Assembly (NCBI RefSeq): GCF_018881925.1
Contig: NZ_JACVPL010000002.1
Coordinates: forward strand, 62,001 to 126,000
Reading direction: 5' to 3'
Length of the DNA stretch: 64,000 bases
Origin: Polynucleobacter sp. Latsch14-2
GTDB taxonomy: Bacteria > Pseudomonadota > Gammaproteobacteria > Burkholderiales > Burkholderiaceae
The notes below the pieces were generated by a model that was not told where the DNA came from, did no database searches, and was given only the letters and a program-made list of their open reading frames with translations. The translations under genes were made by a program, and so were the position numbers. Below, one piece after another: positions 1 through 12,152 of this stretch. Numbering within the stretch: position 1 is the stretch's first letter; every line of letters begins with the position of its first letter.

Positions 1-990
1 GCATTCATAAAAGCCAGAACGAGAAATAATCTCTAGGGTCTTTAGTCCTGCAGCTACTGCAACAGGGTTGCCAGATAAGGTACCTGCTTGATAAACATTT
101 CCCAAGGGCGCCAACTTAGACATGATTTCTTTTTTACCCCCAAAGGCAGCCATGGGCATCCCGCCACCCATTACCTTACCCAAACAGGTGAGATCGGGGA
201 CGATTCCCTGCAAAGATTGTGCGCCACCCAAAGCAACCCGAAAACCAGTCATAACTTCGTCGTAGATTAATACGCTACCGTACTGACTAGTAAGAGTACG
301 AATCGCCGCTAAAAATGCTTTTGATGGCTGAATTAAATTCATATTGCCAGCAATCGGCTCCAAAATAACGGCAGCCACTTGATCGCCCTGCCTCTTAAAC
401 ACCTCTTCAATAGCCGCAATATCGTTATAAGGCAATACCAAAGTATGCTTAACCAAATCCTGCGGCACACCGCCAGAGGAGGGCGCATTCTGAGTAGAGT
501 CTGCAAAAGTTAATAAGCCCGAGCCCGCTTTTACTAGGAGACTATCAGCATGGCCGTGATAACAGCCCTCAAACTTAATAATCAAATCACGCCCAGTATG
601 ACCACGAGCCAAACGCAAAGCGCTCATTGTTGCCTCTGTGCCACTAGACACCATACGCACTTGTTCAATACTGGGGACCAATTCACAAATGCGCTCAGCC
701 AATTCAATTTCACCCTCGGTGGGCGCACCATAGCTAAAACTAGTCTCTGCTGCTTTTTTGACGGCCTCCACCACCTCAGGGTTGGCATGCCCCACAATCA
801 TCGGACCCCAAGACATAATGAGATCTATATAACGCTTATCTTCAGCATCCCAAAAATAAGGTCCTTTTGCTTTTGAGACAAAACGGGGGGTGCCGCCTAC
901 CTGTCGAAAAGCCCTTACTGGAGAATTAACGCCTCCAGGAATAGTTTTCTGTGCACGCTCGAATAAAACTTCGTTTTGTCCCACGATCAT
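1..990 (-). CDS. hemL: Glutamate-1-semialdehyde 2,1-aminomutase, C-terminus cut by window edge
   Basis: A PLP-dependent aminomutase that converts glutamate-1-semialdehyde to 5-aminolevulinate, the committed precursor of heme, in the C5 pathway. My reverse translation reads [14 protein letters not shown], then [28 protein letters not shown] and YDEVMTGFR. The lysine in [11 protein letters not shown] (about residue 272) is the expected PLP Schiff-base residue. 330 codons are present against about 430 for the family, so roughly 100 residues lie beyond base 1. The ATG at 988-990 gives a standard HemL N-terminus. It sits 10 bp downstream of the rubredoxin gene and ends a long same-strand run that also carries hemJ, so two heme-pathway genes share this block. 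Confidence 0.96.
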   Translation of the reverse strand, partial: MIVGQNEVLFERAQKTIPGGVNSPVRAFRQVGGTPRFVSKAKGPYFWDAEDKRYIDLIMSWGPMIVGHANPEVVEAVKKAAETSFSYGAPTEGEIELAERICELVPSIEQVRMVSSGTEATMSALRLARGHTGRDLIIKFEGCYHGHADSLLVKAGSGLLTFADSTQNAPSSGGVPQDLVKHTLVLPYNDIAAIEEVFKRQGDQVAAVILEPIAGNMNLIQPSKAFLAAIRTLTSQYGSVLIYDEVMTGFRVALGGAQSLQGIVPDLTCLGKVMGGGMPMAAFGGKKEIMSKLAPLGNVYQAGTLSGNPVAVAAGLKTLEIISRSGFYEC

Positions 991-1000
991 TCCCTATCTA

Positions 1001-1171
1001 TTAAATCGCCATCATTTCAAAATCTTCTTTACGCGCGCCACATTCAGGGCAAGTCCAATTCATAGGAACATCTTTCCACAGTGTTCCTGGAGCAATACCC
1101 TCCTCAGGTAATCCTGTAGCCTCGTCATATACCCAACCGCATATAAGGCACATATATGTTTTAAATTCCAT
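1001..1171 (-). CDS. Rubredoxin, 56 residues
   Basis: A small soluble iron-sulfur electron carrier with a single Fe(Cys)4 centre. The reverse strand gives a 56-residue protein beginning MEFKTYMCLICGWVYDE and ending KEDFEMMAI. The two rubredoxin knuckles are plain: CLICG (Cys8, Cys11) and CPECG (Cys41, Cys44), with the usual Y/W/P-rich core between them. The full length matches the roughly 54-residue family. The ATG at 1169-1171 gives the canonical N-terminus. The gene lies 10 bp before hemL on the same strand, so the two are probably cotranscribed. The electron partner cannot be told from the sequence. Confidence 0.95.
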   Translation of the reverse strand: MEFKTYMCLICGWVYDEATGLPEEGIAPGTLWKDVPMNWTCPECGARKEDFEMMAI

Positions 1172-1229
1172 ATCCTGACTCTTTCCTTATTAACATCAAT
1201 ACACCAGATCTTGTTTTGCTCTCTCTATT

Positions 1230-2669
1230 TTAAGACTCGCGCTTTTGATGCATCTCAAATTTAAACAGACGACATTCCAATGGCCCATTAAATAGCGGAG
1301 TACGTTTTGACTCTTTGATGCGCAGCTGACCCGGTAACGCCATATCAGCAGTCAAAACAAACACATTCCAGCCACCAAAAGCATCTTTTAAATGCTGGCC
1401 AAACTGGCGCAAAAATTCAACAAACTTAGGATCCTGCTCTTCTTGTGCCTGTAAGCGCTTCAAGGATTCGCGACTAGAACGTTTGGCACTTTGACGCCCT
1501 GTTTCCAAATTCAATTCAAAGCGATTCTCAGGCTCTTGGTCATCATATGTTGCCTCGCGATCGGCTCCACGCTCCTCTCCGCGCCCACCCTTAATAACTA
1601 GGCGCTCACCGTACGGAGGATTTAACAGCACAACCCCTGCTTTAGAGTTAGCCGGAGGCTTTGCAGCCAATGCATCCACCTGACGCACGAATGGCAAGCC
1701 TGGCAACTGTGCACGCTGCCAATTACTCTTAAACATGGACACCAACTTTTCATTGATGTCGCCGCCAGAAATGTGAAGTGATTCGGCATCTGGGTACTGT
1801 TTACGCCTCTCCAAAATCTCCGTCAAAGCAGAATCTTTTAATCCAGTCCAACGCTTTTGCTCAGCATTCTCTTGAAATGGCTTCAATCTCTGAAAGCCAA
1901 AGCCATGTGCGGAGGTAACGAGAGGTCGATAAGCCAACTTGCTAGGTTTAGCATCCTCACCGTACATCCCCGATCGAATTGCCCCTGAGGGTATAGCCAA
2001 AGCAATTTGAGCCGCTTCAATCAGAAACGTACCGCTTCCGCACATCGGATCAAAGAGCGCCTCAGAGGGCCTCCAACCTGTAATCGATAAAATTCCAGCG
2101 GCTAGATTTTCTTTGAGCGGGGCGTCTCCTTTTTCATCACGCCAACCCCGCTTGAATAAGGCCTCACCCGAAGTATCCAAATAAATAGTCACTTGCGTCG
2201 CAGTCAAATGTGCCTGAACCCGAACATCTGGGAAAGCAGTGTCAATACTAGGACGATCACCAGTGACATCGCGGAGACGATCGACAATGGCGTCTTTGAT
2301 TTTCAAGGTAGCAAAGTTCAAACTCTTGAGTGGAGAGCGATGAGCAGTGACATCCACTCGAAGTGTTTGCTTTGAGCCAAACCACTCTTCCCAGGCCAGA
2401 CCACTGGCCAAGCGATATAAATCTTCTTCTTGGCGATATGGGGCTTCAGCCATTTGCAATAAAACACGACTTGCAATGCGCGAATGAAGGTTTAATGCCA
2501 TCGCCGCAGACAAGGGGGCAGCTAGACCCACACCGCCTGTTGGGCTTGTCGGGGTTGGATCAATGACCCATTTACCCAAAGCTTTTGAATCTGCTCGCTG
2601 AGCAATTGCCGCCAGCTCTTGGGCAAGCGGAGCTTCTAATCCACCAGGACAAACAACAAAAAATCTCAT
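1230..2669 (-). CDS. THUMP-domain RNA (guanine-N2) methyltransferase, RlmL-type
   Basis: A SAM-dependent RNA methyltransferase related to the N-terminal half of E. coli RlmL, which makes m2G2445 in 23S rRNA. It starts MRFFVVCPGGLEAPLAQEL, has a THUMP-like RNA-binding region (about 45-165), a SAM-binding motif DPMCGSGT (207-213) and the catalytic NPPYGERL (350-357) typical of N2-guanine methyltransferases. At 479 residues it lacks the RlmK half of the fused gamma-proteobacterial enzyme (about 700). A highly charged stretch of about 55 residues (360-415) follows the catalytic motif and looks like a lineage-specific insertion. It is 51 bp downstream of hemJ in the same direction. The exact target nucleotide is inferred, not shown. 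Confidence 0.85.
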   Translation of the reverse strand: MRFFVVCPGGLEAPLAQELAAIAQRADSKALGKWVIDPTPTSPTGGVGLAAPLSAAMALNLHSRIASRVLLQMAEAPYRQEEDLYRLASGLAWEEWFGSKQTLRVDVTAHRSPLKSLNFATLKIKDAIVDRLRDVTGDRPSIDTAFPDVRVQAHLTATQVTIYLDTSGEALFKRGWRDEKGDAPLKENLAAGILSITGWRPSEALFDPMCGSGTFLIEAAQIALAIPSGAIRSGMYGEDAKPSKLAYRPLVTSAHGFGFQRLKPFQENAEQKRWTGLKDSALTEILERRKQYPDAESLHISGGDINEKLVSMFKSNWQRAQLPGLPFVRQVDALAAKPPANSKAGVVLLNPPYGERLVIKGGRGEERGADREATYDDQEPENRFELNLETGRQSAKRSSRESLKRLQAQEEQDPKFVEFLRQFGQHLKDAFGGWNVFVLTADMALPGQLRIKESKRTPLFNGPLECRLFKFEMHQKRES

Positions 2670-2720
2670 GAGGCTAACAATCTAAAAGGGGTGAATTAAA
2701 AGTAAAAATATTCTGGAGAA

Positions 2721-3146
2721 TTAAGGCTTTATCACAACCAAAGCAACAATCACAATCAGTAGGAGCACAGGAACTTCATTAAACCAGCGGTACCAAACTC
2801 CGGATCGCTTGTTCATGCCTGCGCGAAATTTTTTCAACAAAATCCAACAAGCATGGTGATAACCGATGACCAAAATCACAAATAATAATTTGGCATGCAT
2901 CCAAATTTCATCCCGACCCATACCAAAATACAGCCAGAGAGCTACACCCAATAAAACGGCTGGCACTGCAAGAATGGTCATAAACCGAAAGAGTCGTTCA
3001 GCCATTCCCAAAATACGAGCATAGGCATCTGCATTTTTTTCTTCTGCCAAGTTTACGAAAATACGTGGCAAATAAAAAAGGCCTGCAAACCAAGAGGCAA
3101 TGAAAACAATATGAAACGTCTTGGTCCAAAGATAGGGGTTACCCAT
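2721..3146 (-). CDS. hemJ: Protoporphyrinogen IX oxidase HemJ (CopD/UPF0093 family)
   Basis: An inner-membrane enzyme of about 140 residues that oxidises protoporphyrinogen IX to protoporphyrin IX late in heme synthesis. The N-terminus carries the family signature: WTKTFHIVFIASW, with the conserved His12, followed by AGLFYLPRIFV. Four hydrophobic helices can be traced, around residues 10-30, 50-72, 80-100 and 118-138. The length of 141 is normal for HemJ. It lies 31 bp after proA and upstream of the RlmL-type gene on the same strand, with hemL at the end of the run. Some annotations call such genes CopD-like; the histidine-containing first helix favours HemJ. Confidence 0.86.
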   Translation of the reverse strand: MGNPYLWTKTFHIVFIASWFAGLFYLPRIFVNLAEEKNADAYARILGMAERLFRFMTILAVPAVLLGVALWLYFGMGRDEIWMHAKLLFVILVIGYHHACWILLKKFRAGMNKRSGVWYRWFNEVPVLLLIVIVALVVIKP

Positions 3147-3177
3147 TGATTACTTTCGTAGTGATATGCAAATACGT

Positions 3178-4455
3178 TTAAGTGCGAATCTCGCCATGAC
3201 CCATGACGATATATTTCAGCGAGGTCAAACCATCTAAGCCAACCGGGCCACGTGCGTGTAGCTTGTCATTGGAGATGCCAATCTCTGCACCGAGACCATA
3301 CTCAAAGCCATCGGCAAAGCGTGTACTGGCATTTACCATCACACTAGCGCTATCCACTTCACGTAGAAATCGATCTGCCGCACCCTTGTTGTTGGTGATG
3401 ATGGCATCGGTATGCTTGCTACCATAGCGCTCAATGTGATTCATTGCCTCATCAATATCGGCAACGGTCTTCACTGACAGAATGGGGGCTAAGTATTCAG
3501 TTTGCCAATCCTCTTCTTTGGCGTCTACTAAGCCTTGAAAACCGGCATCCTCCAAAGTCTTGCGCGTACGGACATCCACGCGAAGCTCAACACCTTTGTC
3601 TTGGTAAATCTTGCAAAGGGGTGGCAACACCTTAGAGCTAACCTCTTGGTTAACCAACAAAGTTTCCATCGCATTGCAGGGCGCATAACGCTGCGTCTTG
3701 GCGTTGTCGCATACTTTAATCGCCATCTCGATATCGGCATCAGCATCAATGTAGGTATGACAAATCCCATCTAAGTGCTTAATCATTGGTACACGCGCTT
3801 CAGCCATTAAACGCGCAATCAAACTCTTGCCACCACGAGGCACTATGACATCGATGTAATCAGTCATCGTAATCATTTCACCTACGGCGCTTCTATCGGT
3901 TGTGGCAACTACTTGTACGGCATCAGTTGGCAAGTCAGCTGCCGCTAAGCCCTCTTGAATAATCTTGGCTAGCAATGTATTAGACTCAATCGCCTCTGAA
4001 CCACCACGTAATATCACCGCATTTCCGGACTTCAAACAAAGTGCTGCTGCATCAATGGTTACATTAGGACGCGATTCATAAATAATTCCAATCACGCCCA
4101 ATGGCACCCTCATCTGACCGATCTCAATACCAGATGCTTGTTTTTTCAATGCAGAAACTTTCCCGATAGGATCCTCAAGCGAAACAATCTGCTCCAACCC
4201 AAGCGCCATCGTCTCAATTGTTTTAGGTGTCATTGTCAAGCGATCGATAAAGGCTGCATCTTGACCAGTCGACCTTGCTCGCTCTACATCACTCTGATTT
4301 ACTTTTTGAATATGGTCAGACTGCTCACGGATTAATTTAGCAATATGTAGCAATGCTTGATTTTTTTGTTTACTGGACGCACAAGCCATTGCACGCGATG
4401 TACCACGTGCCCGCCTGCCAATATCTTGCATCATTTTTTTAATTGAGGAGCTCAT
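3178..4455 (-). CDS. proA: Gamma-glutamyl phosphate reductase
   Basis: An NADPH-dependent enzyme that reduces gamma-glutamyl phosphate to glutamate-5-semialdehyde, the second step of proline synthesis. The 425-residue length is standard. Visible signatures are [20 protein letters not shown], the nucleotide-binding region around ILRGGSEAI, and the active-site cysteine in [10 protein letters not shown]. The C-terminus has the expected [16 protein letters not shown] and [15 protein letters not shown] blocks. The ATG at 4455 gives [17 protein letters not shown], a normal amphipathic start. It follows holA by 35 bp. The partner kinase proB is not adjacent but about 42 kb away in this window, behind obgE. 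Confidence 0.97.
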   Translation of the reverse strand: MSSSIKKMMQDIGRRARGTSRAMACASSKQKNQALLHIAKLIREQSDHIQKVNQSDVERARSTGQDAAFIDRLTMTPKTIETMALGLEQIVSLEDPIGKVSALKKQASGIEIGQMRVPLGVIGIIYESRPNVTIDAAALCLKSGNAVILRGGSEAIESNTLLAKIIQEGLAAADLPTDAVQVVATTDRSAVGEMITMTDYIDVIVPRGGKSLIARLMAEARVPMIKHLDGICHTYIDADADIEMAIKVCDNAKTQRYAPCNAMETLLVNQEVSSKVLPPLCKIYQDKGVELRVDVRTRKTLEDAGFQGLVDAKEEDWQTEYLAPILSVKTVADIDEAMNHIERYGSKHTDAIITNNKGAADRFLREVDSASVMVNASTRFADGFEYGLGAEIGISNDKLHARGPVGLDGLTSLKYIVMGHGEIRT

Positions 4456-4490
4456 TTTTTAATCATCTACCAATATTTAAACTTTTTTGC

Positions 4491-5552
4491 TTAGCGCAGC
4501 AAACTACCCACTAAACGCAAGCCATCCCACGGGTCTGCCGGCAACTCTGCCGCAGATAAACCTTTGACCTGACGATCCAATCCTGCGGCTACTTGCATTG
4601 CTCTCCGTAATCTCAAGGGCTGAACTCGTCTTAGCACATTAGGATAAAGACGTTCTTTATTCCCCCAAATCCGATTAGCACGCAGGAGTTGCTGAACGGA
4701 CTCGCCAGCATCGCTTGCTGCCTTTAGTTTAGATAGTAGCCGAAGCTCTTCGGTTACGCTCCATAGAATCAGCACTAGGGGCTCACCCTCACCTTTTAGG
4801 CCATCTAACATGCGATTGAGGCGCGCCAAATCACCAGCTAACATCGCCTCAGTCACTTCAAACACGTTATATCGCGCCACCCTCAAAATCGCCGAACGAA
4901 TTTGTTCATCTGTTAATGTGCCAGCCGGGTATAGCAGGCCCAATTTCTGAATCTCTTGGTGGGCAGCAATCAAATTACCCTCTACCTGATCTGCAATAAA
5001 TTCGAGTGATCTCTGGCCCTCAGGGCCTGACATCACTTCTTGGTCCTGTTTTTTCAATCGTCCAGCGATCCAACTGGGTAGATAGCCGCGATCTAAGGAA
5101 TCAATCTGAATAGCCATCCCCGCCTCATCTAATGCGCTAAACCAAGCTGATGTTTTAGTTTTCCCATCCAACCGAGGCAACACAATGCAGACTACCGTAT
5201 CAGGACCCTCTGGGCTTAATGACTGCGACTGAATCTGTACGGCAAACTGTTTTAAAGCCTCAGCACCATCTCTTCCAGGCTTACCTGTTGGAATGCGCAA
5301 CTCCACCCAGCGCTTGTCGCCAAAAAGTGACATAGTTTGCCCAGCATTCATCAGGGCGCTCCAATCAAAGCCACGCTCTTGCAGCAAAACCTCACGTTCG
5401 GTATAGCCTAATTTTTTTGCAATGGCGCGCAGTTGATCCATTGCCTCCATCATTAATAGGGGCTCATCTCCACTAAAAATATACAAAGGTTGAACAGCGC
5501 TAGCAGAGCTAAGCGATTTGAGATGTACTTGCAGGGCATCAGTTTTAACCAT
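4491..5552 (-). CDS. holA: DNA polymerase III delta subunit
   Basis: The clamp-loader delta subunit, which opens the beta sliding clamp. It is an AAA+-like protein of the HolA family, with 353 residues (E. coli 343). Recognisable are the N-terminal YIFSGDEPLLMMEAMDQLR, the segment MSLFGDKRWVELRIP, and the C-terminal collar domain with LRLLSKLKAA and GLDRQVKGL. Like other delta subunits it has no functional P-loop. It lies 18 bp downstream of lptE and 35 bp upstream of proA; the leuS-lptE-holA order is common in proteobacteria and supports the call. Confidence 0.95.
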   Translation of the reverse strand: MVKTDALQVHLKSLSSASAVQPLYIFSGDEPLLMMEAMDQLRAIAKKLGYTEREVLLQERGFDWSALMNAGQTMSLFGDKRWVELRIPTGKPGRDGAEALKQFAVQIQSQSLSPEGPDTVVCIVLPRLDGKTKTSAWFSALDEAGMAIQIDSLDRGYLPSWIAGRLKKQDQEVMSGPEGQRSLEFIADQVEGNLIAAHQEIQKLGLLYPAGTLTDEQIRSAILRVARYNVFEVTEAMLAGDLARLNRMLDGLKGEGEPLVLILWSVTEELRLLSKLKAASDAGESVQQLLRANRIWGNKERLYPNVLRRVQPLRLRRAMQVAAGLDRQVKGLSAAELPADPWDGLRLVGSLLR

Positions 5553-5570
5553 GCGAGATCATCACCCCCC

Positions 5571-6131
5571 TTAAAAACTTCTGACTTGTGGTGCTCTTGC
5601 GGAGGCAGAGACTCGGCGCAAAATCTGTACAGCTAAATCACTACGCATAGAGGTTAAGAACTGTTGCTGCTGAACATCGGTTGCAAGAACAGTAGAAAGA
5701 GAAAAGTCCATATCTCGAGTAATGTAAATTTCTGTCTCCGGAACGATCTCAGCACCCGCAGTATCAAAAGCTCTAAATCCAACCCGGATATTTAAACGAT
5801 AGGCAGAAACTTGGCCGTTAGCGTTATATGCCAAAATTTCACGGCCAGTAATATCGTTGGTAATTTCTAAAATTAAATCTGCATCTTTTGGGTTGATTGC
5901 TACTTTTGCATCTGTACCAGTAAGCACAGCTCTCTGCAGATCAGCACGCAATGGTGGCGATGGATTACCACTAATCGCAATCACTTTAAATGGCAGATCA
6001 ACCATGCCCCTCAATCGATAACCGCAAGCCATTAGCGAGCCGATAGACAGCAGACCGAAGAGGCCAAGCGTAGTCCGACGTAAGGAATTTACTCCTTGCG
6101 TATCCAACTTTGACTTTCGATCTACGCTCAT
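5571..6131 (-). CDS. lptE: LPS-assembly lipoprotein LptE
   Basis: An outer-membrane lipoprotein that plugs the LptD beta-barrel during lipopolysaccharide delivery. The N-terminus has a positively charged stretch, a hydrophobic helix (about 21-34) and a lipobox LMAC with the acylated cysteine at residue 36, followed by GYRLRG, the hallmark of LptE/RlpB. The rest is weakly conserved, as usual for this family, and 186 residues is typical. A later start, nearer the hydrophobic helix, is possible because the first 18 residues are not signal-like. The gene lies between leuS (33 bp) and holA (18 bp), the conserved position of lptE. Confidence 0.92.
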   Translation of the reverse strand: MSVDRKSKLDTQGVNSLRRTTLGLFGLLSIGSLMACGYRLRGMVDLPFKVIAISGNPSPPLRADLQRAVLTGTDAKVAINPKDADLILEITNDITGREILAYNANGQVSAYRLNIRVGFRAFDTAGAEIVPETEIYITRDMDFSLSTVLATDVQQQQFLTSMRSDLAVQILRRVSASARAPQVRSF

Positions 6132-6164
6132 ATGTTTAGCTTCTATTAAAAAGTTAGAGATTAC

Positions 6165-8837
<2,673 letters not shown>

Positions 8838-8887
8838 TCAATACAACTCTTTTCTTCTTTTTGGTGGGCTAATATTTTTCAGAAAGC

Positions 8888-9691
8888 TTACTTGCGCAAT
8901 CCCAATACATCTTGCATGTCATATAAACCAGCAACCTGACTTTGCAAGAAACGGGCAGCTCGGAATGAGCCTTGAGCATAAGATTGACGACTGGAAGATT
9001 TGTGGCTAATTTCGATACGCTCACCATCGCCAGCAAACAGCACTGTATGGTCGCCAACGATATCGCCTCCACGAATCGTGGCAAACCCAATAGAACCTTC
9101 TTTGCGCTCACCTGTATGGCCTTCACGTGCATAGACAGCAACATCGTCCAATTTCTCACCTAAAGCATCTGCAATCACTTCACCCATCTTTAAGGCCGTA
9201 CCTGAAGGAGCGTCTACTTTGTGGCGATGGTGCGCTTCAATGATCTCGATGTCATACCCTTGATTCAACATTTTGGCTGCAAGCTCAAGGAGCTTGAAAG
9301 TTGCGTTCACCCCAACGCTCATATTCGGCGCAAAAACAATCGCCAACTTTTCTGAGGCTTTTTTAAGGCTAGCAATCTGTTCTGCACTTAGGCCAGTAGT
9401 GCCAATAATCATCTTGGTGGCGGTTTTCTCAGCAACAGCTAAGTGAGCCATCGTGCCTTCTGGTCGAGTAAAGTCAATCAGAAATTCTGCATCGCTAAGC
9501 GCTTGAGCAATATCAGCAGTGATCAACACTCCAGTTTTTTTACCCAAGAATGCGCCCGCATCTTCACCCAACTGAGTGCATGAGCCGTGCTCAAGCGCCC
9601 CAACTAATTGAGCATCAGAAGCATTGAGAATAGCCTCAATTAACATTTTTCCCATACGACCGGTGGCGCCAGCAATTGCAATCTTCATCAT
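8888..9691 (-). CDS. dapB: 4-hydroxy-tetrahydrodipicolinate reductase
   Basis: Reduces 4-hydroxy-tetrahydrodipicolinate with NAD(P)H in the diaminopimelate/lysine pathway, feeding peptidoglycan and lysine. The N-terminal Rossmann motif GATGRMGKM and the catalytic [15 protein letters not shown] are both present; so is the NFSVGVN-like region, here APNMSVGVN. The 267-residue length matches the family. Two consecutive ATG codons make the exact start ambiguous by one residue. It lies 82 bp after bamE and 50 bp before leuS, the usual betaproteobacterial order. Confidence 0.97.
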   Translation of the reverse strand: MMKIAIAGATGRMGKMLIEAILNASDAQLVGALEHGSCTQLGEDAGAFLGKKTGVLITADIAQALSDAEFLIDFTRPEGTMAHLAVAEKTATKMIIGTTGLSAEQIASLKKASEKLAIVFAPNMSVGVNATFKLLELAAKMLNQGYDIEIIEAHHRHKVDAPSGTALKMGEVIADALGEKLDDVAVYAREGHTGERKEGSIGFATIRGGDIVGDHTVLFAGDGERIEISHKSSSRQSYAQGSFRAARFLQSQVAGLYDMQDVLGLRK

Positions 9692-9773
9692 TTATTTCTT
9701 CGCTTCTTTTTAAGGTTATCTACAGCTGCTTACCGCGCTACTAATACAAAAGTAATTCAGATGCTTCCCAAAA

Positions 9774-10484
9774 CTACTTAGCATCGCTAGCAGGTGAGAC
9801 ATTTAGAGCGCCAGGCCCCAATGCTTCAGCCGGTGGCATGGGCTGTCCATCTGCTGGCTTTTTTGAAAAACTAAAAAAGTCCCAGAATGAACCTGTACTT
9901 GCACTATCAACTGCCGGAATGGGTGCTCCAACTGGCAAGTTATCAGTCTTACTAGGCACAAGTAATTCTGGCTGCTGCAACGCAGGAGTTACAGGCGCCT
10001 TATTGGACCCTGTCACCACATCCCAAAATGAGCGCTTAGTTTTTGCGTAATTATCAATTTCAGCAACCAACTCAACATCAGTCGGCAATGCATCACCCTC
10101 AAACTTAACGAGCTTATCGCCTTCAAAAAATACTGTTACGCGACGGTCTTTACCAACCACCTGGCCATTGCGCTTAAATTCAAAAACATAATCCCAGCGA
10201 TTTGCATGGAAGTAATCAGCGAGTAAAGGTGTGCCTAAAATCTGACGAACCTGTTCACGAGTCATGCCAAGATTTAATTTGGAGTACTGCTCAGAGGACA
10301 CAAAATTGCCTTGGACAATATCTGGCACATAGGGTCTAAAAATCTTATTCATCCAGTTTCGCTGGGTATCATCTACAGCTGTAGTGCACCCACCAAGGCC
10401 AATCAGCGCAATCAAGGCCGCGAGCCAAAAGCCCCGCGAAACAGGGTTTAAAAAACGGATAAAAAGTTGAAGGCAATTTTGCAT
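9774..10484 (-). CDS. bamE: Outer-membrane protein assembly factor BamE (SmpA/OmlA lipoprotein)
   Basis: A lipoprotein of the BAM complex that supports outer-membrane protein insertion. I chose the ATG at 10482-10484, because it gives a short basic N-region, a hydrophobic helix and the lipobox LGGC (Cys33). The longer open frame would run through the divergent fur gene. The BamE fold region reads SKLNLGMTREQVRQILGTPL, then HANRWDYVFEFKRNG. The 236-residue protein has a C-terminal extension rich in Pro, Ala and Gln beyond the BamE domain, longer than E. coli BamE (113). It is divergent from fur, with only 43 bp between the starts, as in other betaproteobacteria. Confidence 0.93.
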   Translation of the reverse strand: MQNCLQLFIRFLNPVSRGFWLAALIALIGLGGCTTAVDDTQRNWMNKIFRPYVPDIVQGNFVSSEQYSKLNLGMTREQVRQILGTPLLADYFHANRWDYVFEFKRNGQVVGKDRRVTVFFEGDKLVKFEGDALPTDVELVAEIDNYAKTKRSFWDVVTGSNKAPVTPALQQPELLVPSKTDNLPVGAPIPAVDSASTGSFWDFFSFSKKPADGQPMPPAEALGPGALNVSPASDAK

Positions 10485-10527
10485 GGCTGGCCGTATCATT
10501 AAGACATTGATTTTAGCGCCCAAAGCC

Positions 10528-10983
10528 ATGAATACGACCCAAAACCCTACTCCAGCAGATTTACGCGATATCGGCCTAAAAGCCACTGGCCCCCGCATGA
10601 AAATCCTAGACTTTTTTCACCAAAATGGTGGCACGCACTTTAGTGCCGAGGATGTCTTTAATGCTCTGGCAAAAGACGACCAAGAAATCGGTTTGGCGAC
10701 CGTTTATCGCGTTCTGACCCAGTTTGAGCAAGCCGGACTGCTGCTTCGCAGCCATTTTGAGTCTGCCAAGGGTGATAGTCGGGCAATTTATGAGCTCAAT
10801 GAAGGCCAACATCACGACCACTTAGTTTGCCTAGATTGTGGGCATGTGGAGGAATTTATGGATGAGGCGATTGAAAAACGTCAACGAGATATTGCTAAAA
10901 ACCTTGGATTTAAGCTTCAGGAGCACACCTTAGCGATGTATGGACACTGCGAAAAGAAAAATTGTCGAAATAAGCAGAAATAG
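10528..10983 (+). CDS. fur: Ferric uptake regulator
   Basis: An iron-responsive transcriptional repressor. With the ATG at 10528 it is 151 residues, the normal Fur length; an upstream ATG at 10483 would overlap bamE and add a non-homologous 15-residue tail. The winged-helix region has HFSAEDVFNAL and IGLATVYRVLTQFEQAGL. The metal sites are visible: HHDH (95-98) followed by CLDCGH (Cys101, Cys104), and a second pair in CEKKNC (141, 146). It is divergent from bamE and followed by a bidirectional terminator. No clear Fur box was seen in the 43-bp intergenic gap. Confidence 0.96.
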   Translation: MNTTQNPTPADLRDIGLKATGPRMKILDFFHQNGGTHFSAEDVFNALAKDDQEIGLATVYRVLTQFEQAGLLLRSHFESAKGDSRAIYELNEGQHHDHLVCLDCGHVEEFMDEAIEKRQRDIAKNLGFKLQEHTLAMYGHCEKKNCRNKQK

Positions 10984-11003
10984 CCCAAAAAGCACAAATA
11001 AAC

Positions 11004-11032
11004 AAAAAAAGACCTCATTTAGAGGTCTTTTT
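11004..11032. terminator. Bidirectional terminator between fur and gapA
   Basis: The stem GACCTC/GAGGTC (11011-11016 with 11022-11027) has a 5-nt loop, is preceded by a run of A and followed by a run of T. It can therefore end transcription from fur (plus) and from gapA (minus), which converge here. Confidence 0.85.
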
Positions 11033-11062
11033 ATATCAAAATCTACTTTTAAGGACTTTTAC

Positions 11063-12091
11063 TTACTTTACCGCCATTAAAGCCTCGGCGGCATTCAGCA
11101 TTTGAACTGAATAACCCCACTCATTGTCATACCAAGCCAGAACCTTGACTAACTTGCCATCAGCAGAAACTCGGGTCTGGGAGGCGTCGTAAATACTTGG
11201 ACGTGGATCGTGATTAAAGTCGATCGAGACTAAAGGAAGAGTATTAAAGCCTAGAATACCCTTCAACTCACCCTCGCTTGCTGCCTTCAGGATTGAATTG
11301 ACTTCATCTACGCTAGTAGCGCGACTAGCTGCAAAAGTTAAATCAACGACCGACACATTAATGACCGGAACACGCATGGCAAAACCATCAAAGCGCCCTG
11401 CTAAAGCTGGTAGCACCAAGCCAACTGCTTTAGCTGCGCCAGTTTTGGTTGGAATCATACTGGTCACTGCAGAGCGAGCGCGGCGCATATCCTTGTGATA
11501 CACATCGGTTAAAACTTGGTCATTTGTAAATGCGTGAATCGTTGTCATCAAACCAGATTCGATGCCAATCTTCTCAAGCAATGGCTTGACCAAAGGTGCC
11601 AAGCAGTTTGTTGTGCAACTGGCGTTAGATACAACTATATCGCTCGACTTGAGTACCTGCTGGTTTACGCCATAAACAATCGTGGCGTCCACATCCTTCT
11701 CACCAGGAGCAGAAATTAATACTTTCTTTGCGCCTTGCGAGATGTGCACCATCGCTTTTTCTTTAGAAGTAAATTTACCTGAACACTCAAGCACCAAATC
11801 CACACCGAGCTCGCCCCACGGAGTTTCCAAAGGATTGCGTGTAGAAAACATCTTGATACGATCACCATTAACCACCATGTGATCACCATCTACCTTTACT
11901 TCGGCTGGGAAACGTCCATGCGCTGAATCGTATTGCGTTAAATGCGCGTTGATATCGATATCACCCATTGCATTAATCGCAACAATTTTAATATCGCGTC
12001 TTGGTTTTCCGTTGGCCTGGTCCTCATACAAAGCGCGTAACACCATACGTCCAATGCGACCATACCCATTAATTGCGACACGAATTGTCAT
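11063..12091 (-). CDS. gapA: Glyceraldehyde-3-phosphate dehydrogenase, type I
   Basis: An NAD-dependent glycolytic/gluconeogenic dehydrogenase. The N-terminus [20 protein letters not shown] is the NAD-binding Rossmann start, and the active-site cysteine is Cys159 in [13 protein letters not shown]. Other family blocks are [17 protein letters not shown] and [14 protein letters not shown] [13 protein letters not shown]. The 342-residue length is normal. It lies downstream of tkt on the same strand (61 bp gap), joining pentose-phosphate and glycolytic steps in one likely transcript that ends at the bidirectional terminator next to fur. Confidence 0.97.
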   Translation of the reverse strand: MTIRVAINGYGRIGRMVLRALYEDQANGKPRRDIKIVAINAMGDIDINAHLTQYDSAHGRFPAEVKVDGDHMVVNGDRIKMFSTRNPLETPWGELGVDLVLECSGKFTSKEKAMVHISQGAKKVLISAPGEKDVDATIVYGVNQQVLKSSDIVVSNASCTTNCLAPLVKPLLEKIGIESGLMTTIHAFTNDQVLTDVYHKDMRRARSAVTSMIPTKTGAAKAVGLVLPALAGRFDGFAMRVPVINVSVVDLTFAASRATSVDEVNSILKAASEGELKGILGFNTLPLVSIDFNHDPRPSIYDASQTRVSADGKLVKVLAWYDNEWGYSVQMLNAAEALMAVK

Positions 12092-12152
12092 TTCATTCCC
12101 TTTGCTAATTTTGAATTCTGTAATGAATAATTATTTCAGTTCTTGTTGCTGT

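Noticed and set aside
10485..10527. Fur box in the bamE/fur gap
   Set aside because: No 19-bp match to the GATAATGATAATCATTATC pattern; only short AT-rich similarity.
10484..10598. Longer N-terminus of BamE
   Set aside because: The extra 38 residues overlap fur and precede the real signal peptide and lipobox.
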